Shown here: one piece after another, positions 8,703 through 18,833 of the stretch
How the letters are laid out: each line of letters starts with the position of its first letter
Position numbering within the stretch: the first letter of the stretch is position 1
From: Chitinophaga pinensis
GTDB taxonomy: Bacteria > Bacteroidota > Bacteroidia > UKL13-3
Direction of reading: 5' to 3'
DNA length: 64,000 nt
Assembly (NCBI GenBank): GCA_945898275.1
Contig: CAMDHZ010000001.1
Coordinates: forward strand, 181,294-245,293
Translations under genes and position numbers: made by a program
Notes under the pieces: generated by a model
Seen by the model: the letters and a program-made list of their open reading frames with translations, nothing else
Told to the model about the DNA's origin: nothing
The model's database searches: none

Positions 8703-9662
8703 TCAATTATGCCAAACGTAACTCGACTTTTGAGTTAACGCTAATTTACCATTTGCCTTGAATCCCTTAAACTCTGCCAAGTAGCCACGATTATTATAAT
8801 CAAAAGTATTATACGAATCTAGTTTTCCATTAGCTTTATAAAACTCAATTTTCGAACACATTTGTTGCTCATTATAAAAATACAAAGTTTTTCCTTTTGG
8901 CTTTCCCTTAATGTTTGTAAATTCATAGCTTAACAACAAACTATCTGCACTGTAAGTATAAACTTGTCTTGCAGCTTTTCCTTTTCTTATAGTTTCTATG
9001 GTTTCATAAAAACGTCCGTCGTTATGTGCGCCTTTACTTGTGCAATAATTCACACTTTTCACATTTTTCAATTGCTCACCCTTTGCATCACAAGCATAAG
9101 AATAAACGCTTTTTAACTTTCCATTTTTACTATAATACTTTCTTTCGGCAAGGTTGCCACTGTCGTTATAGGATACTTCTGTGTAACCTGTTAACTTATT
9201 TTTATGGTTGCGGTTTTCGTATTTGATCCCACGCAGTTTACTGTCGTAAATAGTAGTTTGACTCCATCTTACTTTTTGAATACTTTTATAGGCATATTTA
9301 TACTTAACTATTTTACCTTGCTCATTAAAATCATACATCCATAGGCCTGCGGTGTCGCCTTTCCATAAAGTAATACCCGATTTAAAAATTGTATCTCTAA
9401 AATAGGTATAAAAGGTTTGTTGTTTCCCGTTTTTAGTATTTCGGTAAGTTAGCTTACCCAATTTGTTGAATTGATCATATTCTACCAATTTAAATTTTCC
9501 ATTTTTGTTATAGGTTGAATCCTGAGAAATGGCCACTTTGTAATCAGTTTTAGGTTGAAATCCCTTATTAAACTTACCATTAAAGTTGTAAAATTCATTT
9601 CCTTGGGCTTGAGCCAAAACTTGAAATAAAAACAATAAAAGGACTAAAATTATTTTTTTCAT
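8703..9662 (-). CDS. secreted YwqK/RHS-like repeat protein
   Basis: 319 residues. A signal peptide (MKKIILVLLLFLFQVLAQAQ) precedes repeats of about 20-25 residues with the pattern YN..GK/L..-.Y...GKL, for example YNDSGNLAERKYYSKNGKLK and ANGKLDSYNTFDYNNRGYLA. They resemble the MORN/YwqK-type or YD repeats found in exported Bacteroidota proteins and some antitoxin-like proteins. No catalytic or toxin domain is visible. It is followed by the groEL terminator region and lies 62 bp upstream of the hydrolase gene. Function unknown. Confidence 0.65.
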   Translation of the reverse strand: MKKIILVLLLFLFQVLAQAQGNEFYNFNGKFNKGFQPKTDYKVAISQDSTYNKNGKFKLVEYDQFNKLGKLTYRNTKNGKQQTFYTYFRDTIFKSGITLWKGDTAGLWMYDFNEQGKIVKYKYAYKSIQKVRWSQTTIYDSKLRGIKYENRNHKNKLTGYTEVSYNDSGNLAERKYYSKNGKLKSVYSYACDAKGEQLKNVKSVNYCTSKGAHNDGRFYETIETIRKGKAARQVYTYSADSLLLSYEFTNIKGKPKGKTLYFYNEQQMCSKIEFYKANGKLDSYNTFDYNNRGYLAEFKGFKANGKLALTQKSSYVWHN

Positions 9663-9788
9663 AATTAATAAAATGGTCTAACGAATATAAAGGATAAATT
9701 TTATTAAGGCTTTTTAGAATTTCAATCCTAGGTTCAAACCGAAAAATGAAAAACCATTACTTAGGCGAAGCCATGCGAATTTTGTTAC

Positions 9789-9827
9789 AAAAAAAAATCC
9801 CGAAGCAAAAGCTCCGGGATTTTTTTG
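9789..9827 (-). terminator. rho-independent terminator of groESL
   Basis: A stem AATCCCG/CGGGATT extended inward by AGC/GCT across a mismatch, with loop AAAA, flanked by A-runs on one side and T-runs on the other. It lies just downstream of groL on the minus strand and could work in both directions. Confidence 0.8.
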
Positions 9828-9867
9828 TAATAGGATCTCCCTACTCACATTCCAACTCAATCCTGAT

Positions 9868-11523
<1,656 letters not shown>

Positions 11524-11529
11524 TTAAAA

Positions 11530-11817
11530 TTAAATGGTAGCAAAAATGTCACTTTCGCGCATGATCAAATAATCTTTACCTTCTACAGTAATTTCAGTTC
11601 CTGCATACTTTCCATAAAGTACTACATCTCCAGCTTTAACCGCAGGTTTGTTTCCTTTTTCATCTACTTCACTCACAGAAACTACTGTTCCTCTTTGTGG
11701 TTTTTCTTTTGCAGTATCAGGAATAATAATACCTGAAGCTGTTTTTTCTTCTGCTGGCGCAGGCTCAACCACTACGCGGTTTTGAGTTCCTGCAATGGGT
11801 TTTAAATTTACTGACAT
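11530..11817 (-). CDS. groS: co-chaperonin GroES (10 kDa)
   Basis: 95 residues. It has the [21 protein letters not shown] mobile-loop region, the [16 protein letters not shown] core and the [10 protein letters not shown] end that are standard for GroES. It forms the heptameric lid of the GroEL ring. It is first in the operon, directly upstream of groL, and carries the operon promoter. Confidence 0.97.
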   Translation of the reverse strand: MSVNLKPIAGTQNRVVVEPAPAEEKTASGIIIPDTAKEKPQRGTVVSVSEVDEKGNKPAVKAGDVVLYGKYAGTEITVEGKDYLIMRESDIFATI

Positions 11818-11862
11818 ATAATTTTAATTTATATTGGTTATTTGTTACTCTTGTCATTTAGC

Positions 11863-11870
11863 CAAAGCTA
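11863..11870 (-). promoter_or_regulatory. candidate -7 box of the groESL promoter
   Basis: Read on the minus strand the bases are TAGCTTTG, a perfect TAnnTTTG. A consensus TTG at the -33 spacing is not present. Instead TGNCA-type sequences (TGGCA, TGTCA) surround the box, so a different sigma or regulator contact is possible. No CIRCE inverted repeat is visible. Confidence 0.4.
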
Positions 11871-12006
11871 TGCCAAGCAAAAAATGCTGACAGTTTTACA
11901 CTAAAGCCTAGAATTTTTGTCCTTATGGGTGAAAAACTTGCTATTTTCGTGACAAAGATACAACCCAAAGCAGATTAGAATTGACTCCTTTCATAGCAGA
12001 AATACC

Positions 12007-12570
12007 ATGGCATATAACGAAGTAAATATCATTCAAGGCTGTATTGAGGGAGAACGATCCGCTCAAAAAGCTTTGTATGAACACTTTGCGGGAAAAATGC
12101 TAGGTGTTTGCTTGAGATATGCAAAGGACCGTTCAGAAGCCGAAGACATGTTGCAAGAAGGTTTTCTAAAAGTTTTTCAGGGCATTTCTAAGTTCAAAGG
12201 AGAAGGAAGTTTTGAAGGTTGGGTGAGACGCATTATGGTATATAATGCCATCAACCACTACAAACACAGAAGTAGGAAATTTCAAGAAGACCTCGACCAA
12301 GAAAACTATGATGCCGTTTACCATGATGAACTTTTAGAAAAAATTAGTGCCAAGGAAATTGTTGCCTTAATACAACATTTACCTGAAGGCTATCGTGCAA
12401 TCTTTAACCTTTATGCCATTGAAGGTTATACCCACAAAGAAATTTCTGAGAGGCTAAATATTGCTGTAGGAACTTCTAAATCTCAATACTCAAGAGCCAA
12501 ACAATGTATGCAAGCCTTATTGGCCAAGCATTATCAAATAATGAATGAACCCTTTGAAGAAGCAAAATAG
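12007..12570 (+). CDS. ECF-type RNA polymerase sigma factor
   Basis: 187 residues. Region 2 (RYAKDRSEAEDMLQEGFLKV...FKGEGSFEGWVRRIMVYNAIN) and region 4 (LPEGYRAIFNLYAIEGYTHKEISERLNIAVGTSKSQYSRAK) are clear, with a short linker and no region 3. This is the layout of extracytoplasmic-function sigma-70 factors. Its 3' end overlaps the next gene by 26 bp, which implies translational coupling to its probable anti-sigma partner. It is divergent from groESL across a 189-bp gap. Confidence 0.93.
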   Translation: MAYNEVNIIQGCIEGERSAQKALYEHFAGKMLGVCLRYAKDRSEAEDMLQEGFLKVFQGISKFKGEGSFEGWVRRIMVYNAINHYKHRSRKFQEDLDQENYDAVYHDELLEKISAKEIVALIQHLPEGYRAIFNLYAIEGYTHKEISERLNIAVGTSKSQYSRAKQCMQALLAKHYQIMNEPFEEAK

Positions 12571-14101
12571 TTTTGAACAGCAACTGCAAGAGAGCCTAGA
12601 TGGGATGGAGTTCAAACCTTCAGATGCCTTATGGGACAAGATTGCTCAAAATATTGGTTCAGATACCTTTGAACCTAAATTGCAAAATAAATTGCAGGAT
12701 TTCACTGTTGATCCAAAAGAAGAAACTTGGGAACAACTAGAAGCTCAACTTCCTGAAAAGAAAAAACGCTTTGGATGGATTTGGCTGTCTAGCATTTTGC
12801 TTTTTACTGCAATTGCTGGAAGTGTAAGCCTATATCAATTTAATCAAATTACTGCAAACGAGGCTTTGGTTCAAACCGAAACCGAGAAATTTAACACCTT
12901 AGAAGAAAAACCTATTCCTAAGAGCAGCGCCGCTGCTAGTTTCGAAAACAAGGATTTAAAAAACACTGGTGCAAAAAACAAATCTCAAAATCAAACTACA
13001 GAAAAAGCACTTACTAGTTCAAGCGTTATTCCTCAAAACAAAGGTAATAAAGCCGTATTCGGGTTGAACCAAACTGAAAATAGTTCAAAAGTTAAACCTA
13101 AAATATCTCAGGCTAAATTTGCTAACTATAGCAAAAAAACAAAATCATCGGAGTTTACTAAAGTTTCTAAAGAGGCAACTAAAACAGAGGCCCTAAGTAA
13201 TAAACCAATAGAAATGCAGCAGGTTAAGGAAGCAAACCAAATTCCAACGCCTTTGTCTTCTGTGGCAGCACCTGCCGAAAATCAAAGCGCTGGAAGAGAG
13301 ATTGTTTCAGAAAAAACTACCACTCCTATAAAATCTTTACTTGACTCACAGTTAGTAGCGCCAATTGCAAAATCCAATGTTTATATGGAAAGCGACTTAG
13401 ATTTATCAAAACTTTCGATTGTAGCAAATATTGGTATGCACCTCAGTTTTATGCAATTAATGGCACCAAGCAATAGCAGCCAAAACCTTGATAAAACTTT
13501 GGCCCTTAGAAAAGAAATTGAAGTCCCCGAATTTGATTTTAGCGCTAACCTTTCAGGTGAGTACGCAATTACAGAAAAGCTATATGTGCGCGCAGGCGTT
13601 GGAATTTTATCTTTTACCCAAGATGTTAAGTACAATTTAACAAATGCTGATTCTGTGCCCGCTAGAGGTTATGGTGAAAACTTTTACCTACACAATTCGG
13701 ATTCTATTGTGGTTGGAGCAACATATTCTACAAAAAATAAATACAGCTTTACAGAAATCCCAGTTTGGATTGGCTATAAGATATTTCGTGGGCAGAATAT
13801 AGGATTCGACCTGAACCTGGGTGCAAGTTTTGGAAAGCTTAATTTAGTAAATGCCTACTTGCCTGATCAAAGCTGTGTTGGCTTAATGGTTGTTAGTGAC
13901 AAAGCGTCATTCCCTACCTACAAAAACATGTGGTTTTTAAATGTTGCTCCAGCAGTAACTTGGCAAATGAATACAATGTTGGATGTTGGATTAATGCCTC
14001 AACTTAGGGTAGGAATGAATAACATGGTAAGCGCAGAAAACTGGATTGGTCAAAGACCTTGGAGCCTTGGACTAAATATTTTCTTGAGAAAAAGATTTTA
14101 A
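12545..14101 (+). CDS. transmembrane protein fusing a putative anti-sigma segment to a C-terminal beta-barrel-like domain
   Basis: 518 residues. Residues 1-75 hold two similar helical units (F-QLQE-L--MEFKPSDALWDKI and F-PKLQNKLQDFTVDPKEETWEQL), probably the cytoplasmic sigma-binding part. A single TM helix at about 77-97 follows, then a Ser/Thr/Lys/Gln-rich low-complexity linker to about 280. The C-terminal ~210 residues have alternating beta-strand patterns (LYVRAGVGILSF, IPVWIGYKIF, IGFDLNLGASFG) and end in Phe (FLRKRF), as outer-membrane barrels do. The overlap with the sigma gene supports an anti-sigma role; that role is inferred. The linker could span the periplasm. Confidence 0.7.
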   Translation: MNPLKKQNSFEQQLQESLDGMEFKPSDALWDKIAQNIGSDTFEPKLQNKLQDFTVDPKEETWEQLEAQLPEKKKRFGWIWLSSILLFTAIAGSVSLYQFNQITANEALVQTETEKFNTLEEKPIPKSSAAASFENKDLKNTGAKNKSQNQTTEKALTSSSVIPQNKGNKAVFGLNQTENSSKVKPKISQAKFANYSKKTKSSEFTKVSKEATKTEALSNKPIEMQQVKEANQIPTPLSSVAAPAENQSAGREIVSEKTTTPIKSLLDSQLVAPIAKSNVYMESDLDLSKLSIVANIGMHLSFMQLMAPSNSSQNLDKTLALRKEIEVPEFDFSANLSGEYAITEKLYVRAGVGILSFTQDVKYNLTNADSVPARGYGENFYLHNSDSIVVGATYSTKNKYSFTEIPVWIGYKIFRGQNIGFDLNLGASFGKLNLVNAYLPDQSCVGLMVVSDKASFPTYKNMWFLNVAPAVTWQMNTMLDVGLMPQLRVGMNNMVSAENWIGQRPWSLGLNIFLRKRF

Positions 14102-14150
14102 TGCTTGAACAGATCAAATTATTATTAATTAGATAACGCATCTCAAACAA

Positions 14151-14189
14151 AAAAGGCTGTTTCAAAATAACTTTGAAACAGCCTTTTTT
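14151..14189. terminator. bidirectional terminator between barrel gene and ald
   Basis: A perfect 12-bp stem GGCTGTTTCAAA/TTTGAAACAGCC (14155-14166 and 14172-14183) with a 5-base loop, an A-run before it and a T-run after it. It serves the plus-strand sigma operon and the minus-strand ald gene, which converge here. Confidence 0.88.
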
Positions 14190-14207
14190 GTATATAAAAT
14201 AAATATC

Positions 14208-15320
14208 TTATAGTATTTCTGCTACAGGGGTGAATGGCAATCCAAATGCATCTGAAACGCCTTTATAAACCACTTTTCCGTGCACTACGTTTAAGCCTAA
14301 TCTTAATTCTTCATTGTCTACACAAGCTTGTTTCCAGCCTTTGTTGGCCAATTGTAATGCATATGGCAAGGTTGCATTTGTTAAAGCTAACGTTGAAGTG
14401 TATGGCACTGCACCTGGCATATTTGCTACGCAATAATGAATGATACCGTCAATTTCGTAAGTTGGATTCTCGTGTGTAGTTGGCTTACAAGTTTCGATAC
14501 AACCACCTTGGTCTACCGCAACGTCTACCAAAACAGTACCTTTTCTCATTAAACCCAACATATCACGAGTGATTAAATGAGGTGCTTTTGCACCTGGAAT
14601 TAAAACAGCACCAACAATTAAATCGGCAGTTTTGATAGCCTCTTTGATGTTATAATCATTAGAAAAAACAGTTTTTACATTTGCAGGAAGAATATCGTCT
14701 AATTCTCTTAAACGAGGAATAGAAATGTCCATTATGGTAACATCTGCGGCCATACCTGCAGCCATTTTAGCAGCTTGTGTACCTACAATACCACCACCTA
14801 AAACAAGAACTTGAGCTGGCTTAACACCCGGAACGCCACCCAATAAAATACCTCTTCCACCCATTGGCTTTTCAAGATACTTTGCACCTTCTTGAATACT
14901 CATTCTACCAGCAACCTCACTCATTGGAACCAATAAAGGTAGTGAGCGGTCTTTTTTCTCAACAGTTTCATAAGCCAAACAAACCGCTTTGCGTTCAATC
15001 ATTGCGTTTGTTAAAGGCTCGTATGAAGCAAAGTGAAAATACGTGAACAATAATTGTCCTTCTTTTATAAGAGTATATTCTTTTTCAATTGGTTCTTTTA
15101 CCTTAATAATCATCTCAGCTTTGCCGTAAACTTCTTCGATACTAGGTAAAATAGTTGCACCAGCAGCAGCGTATTCGTCGTCACTAAATCCACTTCCATT
15201 TCCGGCGGTGGCTTGAACATACACTTGATGATTTGCTCTGGTAAATGCTGAAACTCCAGCTGGGGTTAAACCCACGCGGTTTTCGTTGTTTTTAATTTCT
15301 TTTGGAACACCAATGATCAT
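14208..15320 (-). CDS. ald: alanine dehydrogenase
   Basis: 370 residues from the ATG at 15320 (MIIGVPKEIKNNENRVGLTP), the standard N-terminus. The frame is open further upstream, but that would run into the preceding gene. The substrate-binding Lys (IIKVKEP) and His (YFHFAS), the Rossmann motif VLGGGIVGTQAA and the catalytic Asp region VDVAVDQGGC are present. It interconverts L-alanine and pyruvate with NAD and ammonium. It sits 53 bp downstream of the cytochrome c gene but is functionally separate from it. Confidence 0.95.
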   Translation of the reverse strand: MIIGVPKEIKNNENRVGLTPAGVSAFTRANHQVYVQATAGNGSGFSDDEYAAAGATILPSIEEVYGKAEMIIKVKEPIEKEYTLIKEGQLLFTYFHFASYEPLTNAMIERKAVCLAYETVEKKDRSLPLLVPMSEVAGRMSIQEGAKYLEKPMGGRGILLGGVPGVKPAQVLVLGGGIVGTQAAKMAAGMAADVTIMDISIPRLRELDDILPANVKTVFSNDYNIKEAIKTADLIVGAVLIPGAKAPHLITRDMLGLMRKGTVLVDVAVDQGGCIETCKPTTHENPTYEIDGIIHYCVANMPGAVPYTSTLALTNATLPYALQLANKGWKQACVDNEELRLGLNVVHGKVVYKGVSDAFGLPFTPVAEIL

Positions 15321-15373
15321 AATGGTAATATTTGGGTTGACAAACTTAGTTTGATTATCTGAATTCGCAAAAC

Positions 15374-15778
15374 CTAGTTGCAAGAATTTAAAGAATCTGA
15401 AAACATTACGTTAGCCTGCTCAAAGGTTAAATTTCCAAACTTTTGAGCTACAAAAACACAAATATCCTTTACTTCAGAATCCGAGAGATGCGATAAACTT
15501 GGCATAGCTTGTTTATAAAGAACCCCATTTACAAGCATTGGTTGTTTGCTACCATTTTTAATTAGACAGGGCAGCTCCTTCATATTAGCTAGCAGCCAAT
15601 CGCTTAGCATAACTGGCGGCATTAATCTAGCTAATCCCTCACCTTTTTCTTGGTGGCAGTTGGCACAATTTGTTTTATACAATTTGGCACCATTGCTAAG
15701 CCTGTGCATATTTGTAAGCTCTCCATCTGAACAGGCTGCAATAGAAAAAAAGAAAACTATTAAAACTAGGTGTTTCAT
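15374..15778 (-). CDS. c-type cytochrome lipoprotein
   Basis: 134 residues. The lipobox IAAC places the lipidated Cys at 16. The haem-binding CxxCH is C38-A-N-C41-H42 within LYKTNCANCHQEKGEG. Met92 (QAMPSLSHL) is the likely second axial ligand. It is a monohaem class I cytochrome anchored to the periplasmic face of a membrane. The start overlaps the end of the SCO gene by 4 bp, so the two are translationally coupled, as expected for proteins serving copper insertion into, or electron supply to, a haem-copper oxidase. The oxidase itself is not in the window. Confidence 0.9.
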   Translation of the reverse strand: MKHLVLIVFFFSIAACSDGELTNMHRLSNGAKLYKTNCANCHQEKGEGLARLMPPVMLSDWLLANMKELPCLIKNGSKQPMLVNGVLYKQAMPSLSHLSDSEVKDICVFVAQKFGNLTFEQANVMFSDSLNSCN

Positions 15779-16398
15779 TCTTGTTTCAAAACTGAGATAT
15801 CTTCAATTAATTGATCTACTTGCTTGGCATCTGTGCCGTCATATATGCCTCTAACGCGTGATAACCTATCTACTAAGATAAAACCACCACTGTGCACAAA
15901 ACCGCCTGGCGCAGTGCTATCTGGCATAGCCGTAGCATAATATCCCATTTCAGCCATTTCATAGATACGTTCTCTTTCTCCAGTTAAAAACTGCCATTGT
16001 TTTCCGTCTGAACCTAAGTCGGTAGCATATTGTTTGAGCAATGCAATAGTATCATGTACAGGGTCGATAGTATGGCTTAACAACATTAGTGCTGTATCTC
16101 CTTTGAATGCATTAAATACCCTAATCATTTCTTTTTTCATGACAGGGCAAATGGTTGGACAAGAAATGAAGAAAAAATCAGCAACATAAATTTTTCCATT
16201 TACATCGTTTTGGGATAAACTATCGCCATTTTGATTGATAAATGAAAAATAGGGAACAGTTGCATAAATGGTGTCTACGCTATTTTCTCCATTTACATTA
16301 GCTGTTTTGGTTGTTCTTTCACCCAAGATAGGCAATTGTTTTTTTTCTGAATTACAGGCTAATAGCACCAGAAGAGATATAAATACTAAGCGATTCAT
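15775..16398 (-). CDS. SCO1/SenC family copper chaperone lipoprotein
   Basis: 207 residues. Lipobox LLAC (Cys15), then a thioredoxin-like fold with the copper-binding C80-P-T-I-C84 (FFFISCPTICPVM) and the distal His169 (GGFVHSGGF), the full set of Cu ligands. SCO proteins deliver copper to the CuA site of cytochrome c oxidase or act as thiol reductases. It is coupled with the downstream cytochrome c. The next gene upstream (16447) is divergent. Confidence 0.93.
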   Translation of the reverse strand: MNRLVFISLLVLLACNSEKKQLPILGERTTKTANVNGENSVDTIYATVPYFSFINQNGDSLSQNDVNGKIYVADFFFISCPTICPVMKKEMIRVFNAFKGDTALMLLSHTIDPVHDTIALLKQYATDLGSDGKQWQFLTGERERIYEMAEMGYYATAMPDSTAPGGFVHSGGFILVDRLSRVRGIYDGTDAKQVDQLIEDISVLKQE

Positions 16399-16446
16399 GC
16401 GGCAAATGTAAGTTAGAATATAGGCTATTTCCTATATTTGACACCT

Positions 16447-18369
16447 ATGCGCAAACATCTTTTACATTTCATCTTATTATCCCACAGTTTTTTTGGGGCA
16501 CAAGCGCAAAATTTAGATTCATTAAAAAATCTAGTTTACATTCAAAAAGGTGCGCCCCGCATTAAAACCTTAGGAGAATTAAGTTACCAATTAATGTATG
16601 AGGACCCAGGGTTAGCCGCACATTATGGAGGCTTAGCAGTAAAAGATGCTTTGGTTCAACCAGACTCATTACTACTTGCCCAAGCGCTGAACGATTTGAG
16701 CATGCCCTATTTAGTAATTGGTAAATATGATTCCGTTATTAGTTTGAACCAACGTGCATATGCCATAAGGATGAAGGCAAACAAATCTGCATTAGCGGCA
16801 GCAAACTTGGCAAAAATTGGCCAGGCCTATTATGAAATTGGCAATTATAAACAAAGCATAATAGCTTATGGCAAGGCATGTTTTATTTATGAGAAATTAT
16901 CTGATACGGCGCATTTAGTTCAAATGTGCAATAACATGGGAACTCTTTTTGAAAAATACAAAGCCAATGAAGAGGCCATGCAGTGGTATACAAAGTCACG
17001 AGAATTGGCGCATGCAATTGGCGATGAAAGAAGTGAAGCGCTTGCAAAAGTTAACCAATCTATTTTATTCCGAAAAGCTGGAGATACAAGAAAGGCTGAG
17101 TTGTTAATGATGACTGTAAAGCCTTATATGGAACTTAAAGCTTATGCCAATGAAAGAGCAAAGTATTACGAATCTTTTGGCGTTTTATGCAGGTTAACTA
17201 ATAGGCCAGAGGAAGGTAAAGAATATTATACTAAAGCCTTAGCGGCTTATGAAGAGCAAGGAGACGAACCTGGTTTAGCCAATGTTCACCGTAATTTGGG
17301 TTTTTGTTTTAGCGACTTAAACCAACAAATGAAAGCACTAGAGCACTTTGAAGAAGCGTTGTATTTTGCCCGAAAGAACAAACTTCTAGATCAAACTCAA
17401 AATATTTTATTTGACCTTTATGAATGGCATAAACTAAATAAGAATCCAAGCAAAGCTCTTTATTTTCTAGAGTTGCACAAGTCTTGCGCAGATAGTGTGT
17501 ATAATTTAGAGACCAACACTTTGGTTCAGAACTATAGCGCAAAATATCAATTAGAACGACATAAAAACGAAACGCTAAAAAAAGACCGAACGCTTTTACA
17601 AACTCAAGTAATTTTAGTAAGACGTACCAATATGCTTTTACTAAGCATTGGAGTAGCATTTATATTAATGATTGTATTTGGTGCTTATTGGTTATATTAT
17701 CAGCAAAAGAAAAGGCAATTGGTTCAACAAAACCAATTGGCTATGAACGAAGAGAGAGTTAGAATATCAAGGGATTTACATGATAACCTTGGTGCAGAGC
17801 TTACATGGATTGCTTCAGAAATGGATTTGAGGGCCTATGCAGAAACCAATATTATCCAAAGAGAGCGATTGAATGACCTTGCAGAAAAAATGCGGTCTGC
17901 AATGAGAAGTTTGCGTGATACAATTTGGGCTATTCATCAAACTCAAAGCACCTTAGAACAACTATTTATAAGGCTTACAGACAATACCAAAAGTATTTTA
18001 GAGGTTGGTAGAATACAATTAGTTTTGCCAGAAACTATCCCTTCTATAATCTTATCACCAGCTCAAAGCTTGCATGTTTATAGGATTTTAAAAGAAGGAA
18101 TTACTAATGCTATTAAATATGCTTATTGTAGTCATTTGCTCATTGAGGTTAAGGTTCAAGAAAACAACCTTCACCTAATCATGAGAGATAACGGTAAGGG
18201 TTTTAAATTAGAAGATCATTATGCTGCTGGATATGGCTTGCGTAATATGGAAAGTAGGGCTAATGAAAATGGCATGCAGCTTATTATCAATAGCAGCCCT
18301 GGGCATGGAACAGAGCTTAAGCTTTATTTACCAATTATTGCACAAATTCAAGCAAAATTCAAAGGTTAA
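16447..18369 (+). CDS. TPR sensor histidine kinase, HisKA_3 (NarX/LytS-like) type
   Basis: 640 residues from the ATG at 16447 (MRKHLLHFILLSHSFFGAQA, signal peptide). A TTG nine bases earlier also opens the frame. TPR-type repeats fill residues ~40-350 (IGQAYYEIGNYKQSIIAYGK, LGFCFSDLNQQMKALEHFEE). A TM helix at about 393-416 is followed by the dimerisation H-box RVRISRDLHDNLGAEL (His445) and an ATPase domain with the N-box KEGITNAIKYA and DNGKGFK. The -7-like TATATTTG at 16433-16440 would start transcription almost at the ATG, hinting at a leaderless message. No response regulator is adjacent on this strand. Confidence 0.9.
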   Translation: MRKHLLHFILLSHSFFGAQAQNLDSLKNLVYIQKGAPRIKTLGELSYQLMYEDPGLAAHYGGLAVKDALVQPDSLLLAQALNDLSMPYLVIGKYDSVISLNQRAYAIRMKANKSALAAANLAKIGQAYYEIGNYKQSIIAYGKACFIYEKLSDTAHLVQMCNNMGTLFEKYKANEEAMQWYTKSRELAHAIGDERSEALAKVNQSILFRKAGDTRKAELLMMTVKPYMELKAYANERAKYYESFGVLCRLTNRPEEGKEYYTKALAAYEEQGDEPGLANVHRNLGFCFSDLNQQMKALEHFEEALYFARKNKLLDQTQNILFDLYEWHKLNKNPSKALYFLELHKSCADSVYNLETNTLVQNYSAKYQLERHKNETLKKDRTLLQTQVILVRRTNMLLLSIGVAFILMIVFGAYWLYYQQKKRQLVQQNQLAMNEERVRISRDLHDNLGAELTWIASEMDLRAYAETNIIQRERLNDLAEKMRSAMRSLRDTIWAIHQTQSTLEQLFIRLTDNTKSILEVGRIQLVLPETIPSIILSPAQSLHVYRILKEGITNAIKYAYCSHLLIEVKVQENNLHLIMRDNGKGFKLEDHYAAGYGLRNMESRANENGMQLIINSSPGHGTELKLYLPIIAQIQAKFKG

Positions 18370-18418
18370 TGAGGTTTGAAAAAAGCAATGCGCTAATGAT
18401 TGTCTAAAACCAAGCCTT

Positions 18419-18814
18419 TTACTTAGCTTCAATAACTTTTTCGGCAGCAATAATGCCTTCTTCTACTTCTGCCTTCACCTTGATAACGGCATCTTTTTGC
18501 GATTGATAATAAGCTTCTGCAGAATCTAATCCAACAGGCCTTTCAAAGGCACGCATCCATTGCATCATATCTTCATCTGCACGGGTTAACAAATAAGAAA
18601 TCTTTTGCAGGCTGTCTTTGCATGCTTGCGTTTGACAAGCTTCAATTTTCTGATTGATTTCCTTTTTGTATTCTAAGACTTTACCCATTTTTGGCATTAC
18701 TTCGTCGTGCACAGCCATTACTTCTTGGTCTAATGCATCTACTAATTTTTGACGAGGGTCTGAACATGCGGTTAGAGCAATCGCTAATCCAAAAATTAAT
18801 CCTAATTTTTTCAT
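18419..18814 (-). CDS. small helical lipoprotein
   Basis: 131 residues from the ATG at 18814 (MKKLGLIFGLAIALTACSDP); the lipobox LTAC puts the lipidated Cys at 17. The mature part is almost entirely alpha-helical and charged, with a Cys pair (ACQTQACKD), suggesting a periplasmic coiled-coil or four-helix protein. No family-diagnostic motif. It lies 19 bp downstream of the TPR kinase on the same strand and may be co-transcribed with it. Function unknown. Confidence 0.75.
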   Translation of the reverse strand: MKKLGLIFGLAIALTACSDPRQKLVDALDQEVMAVHDEVMPKMGKVLEYKKEINQKIEACQTQACKDSLQKISYLLTRADEDMMQWMRAFERPVGLDSAEAYYQSQKDAVIKVKAEVEEGIIAAEKVIEAK

Positions 18815-18833
18815 TCCACAAAGATGCATAAAA

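Noticed and set aside
11818..12006. CIRCE element controlling groESL
   Set aside because: No TTAGCACTC-N9-GAGTGCTAA-like inverted repeat is present; only a -7-like box and TGNCA-type sequences.
15321..15383. N-terminal extension of alanine dehydrogenase
   Set aside because: The extra residues are not part of the family, and the ORF would overlap the cytochrome c gene; MIIGVPKE is the normal start.
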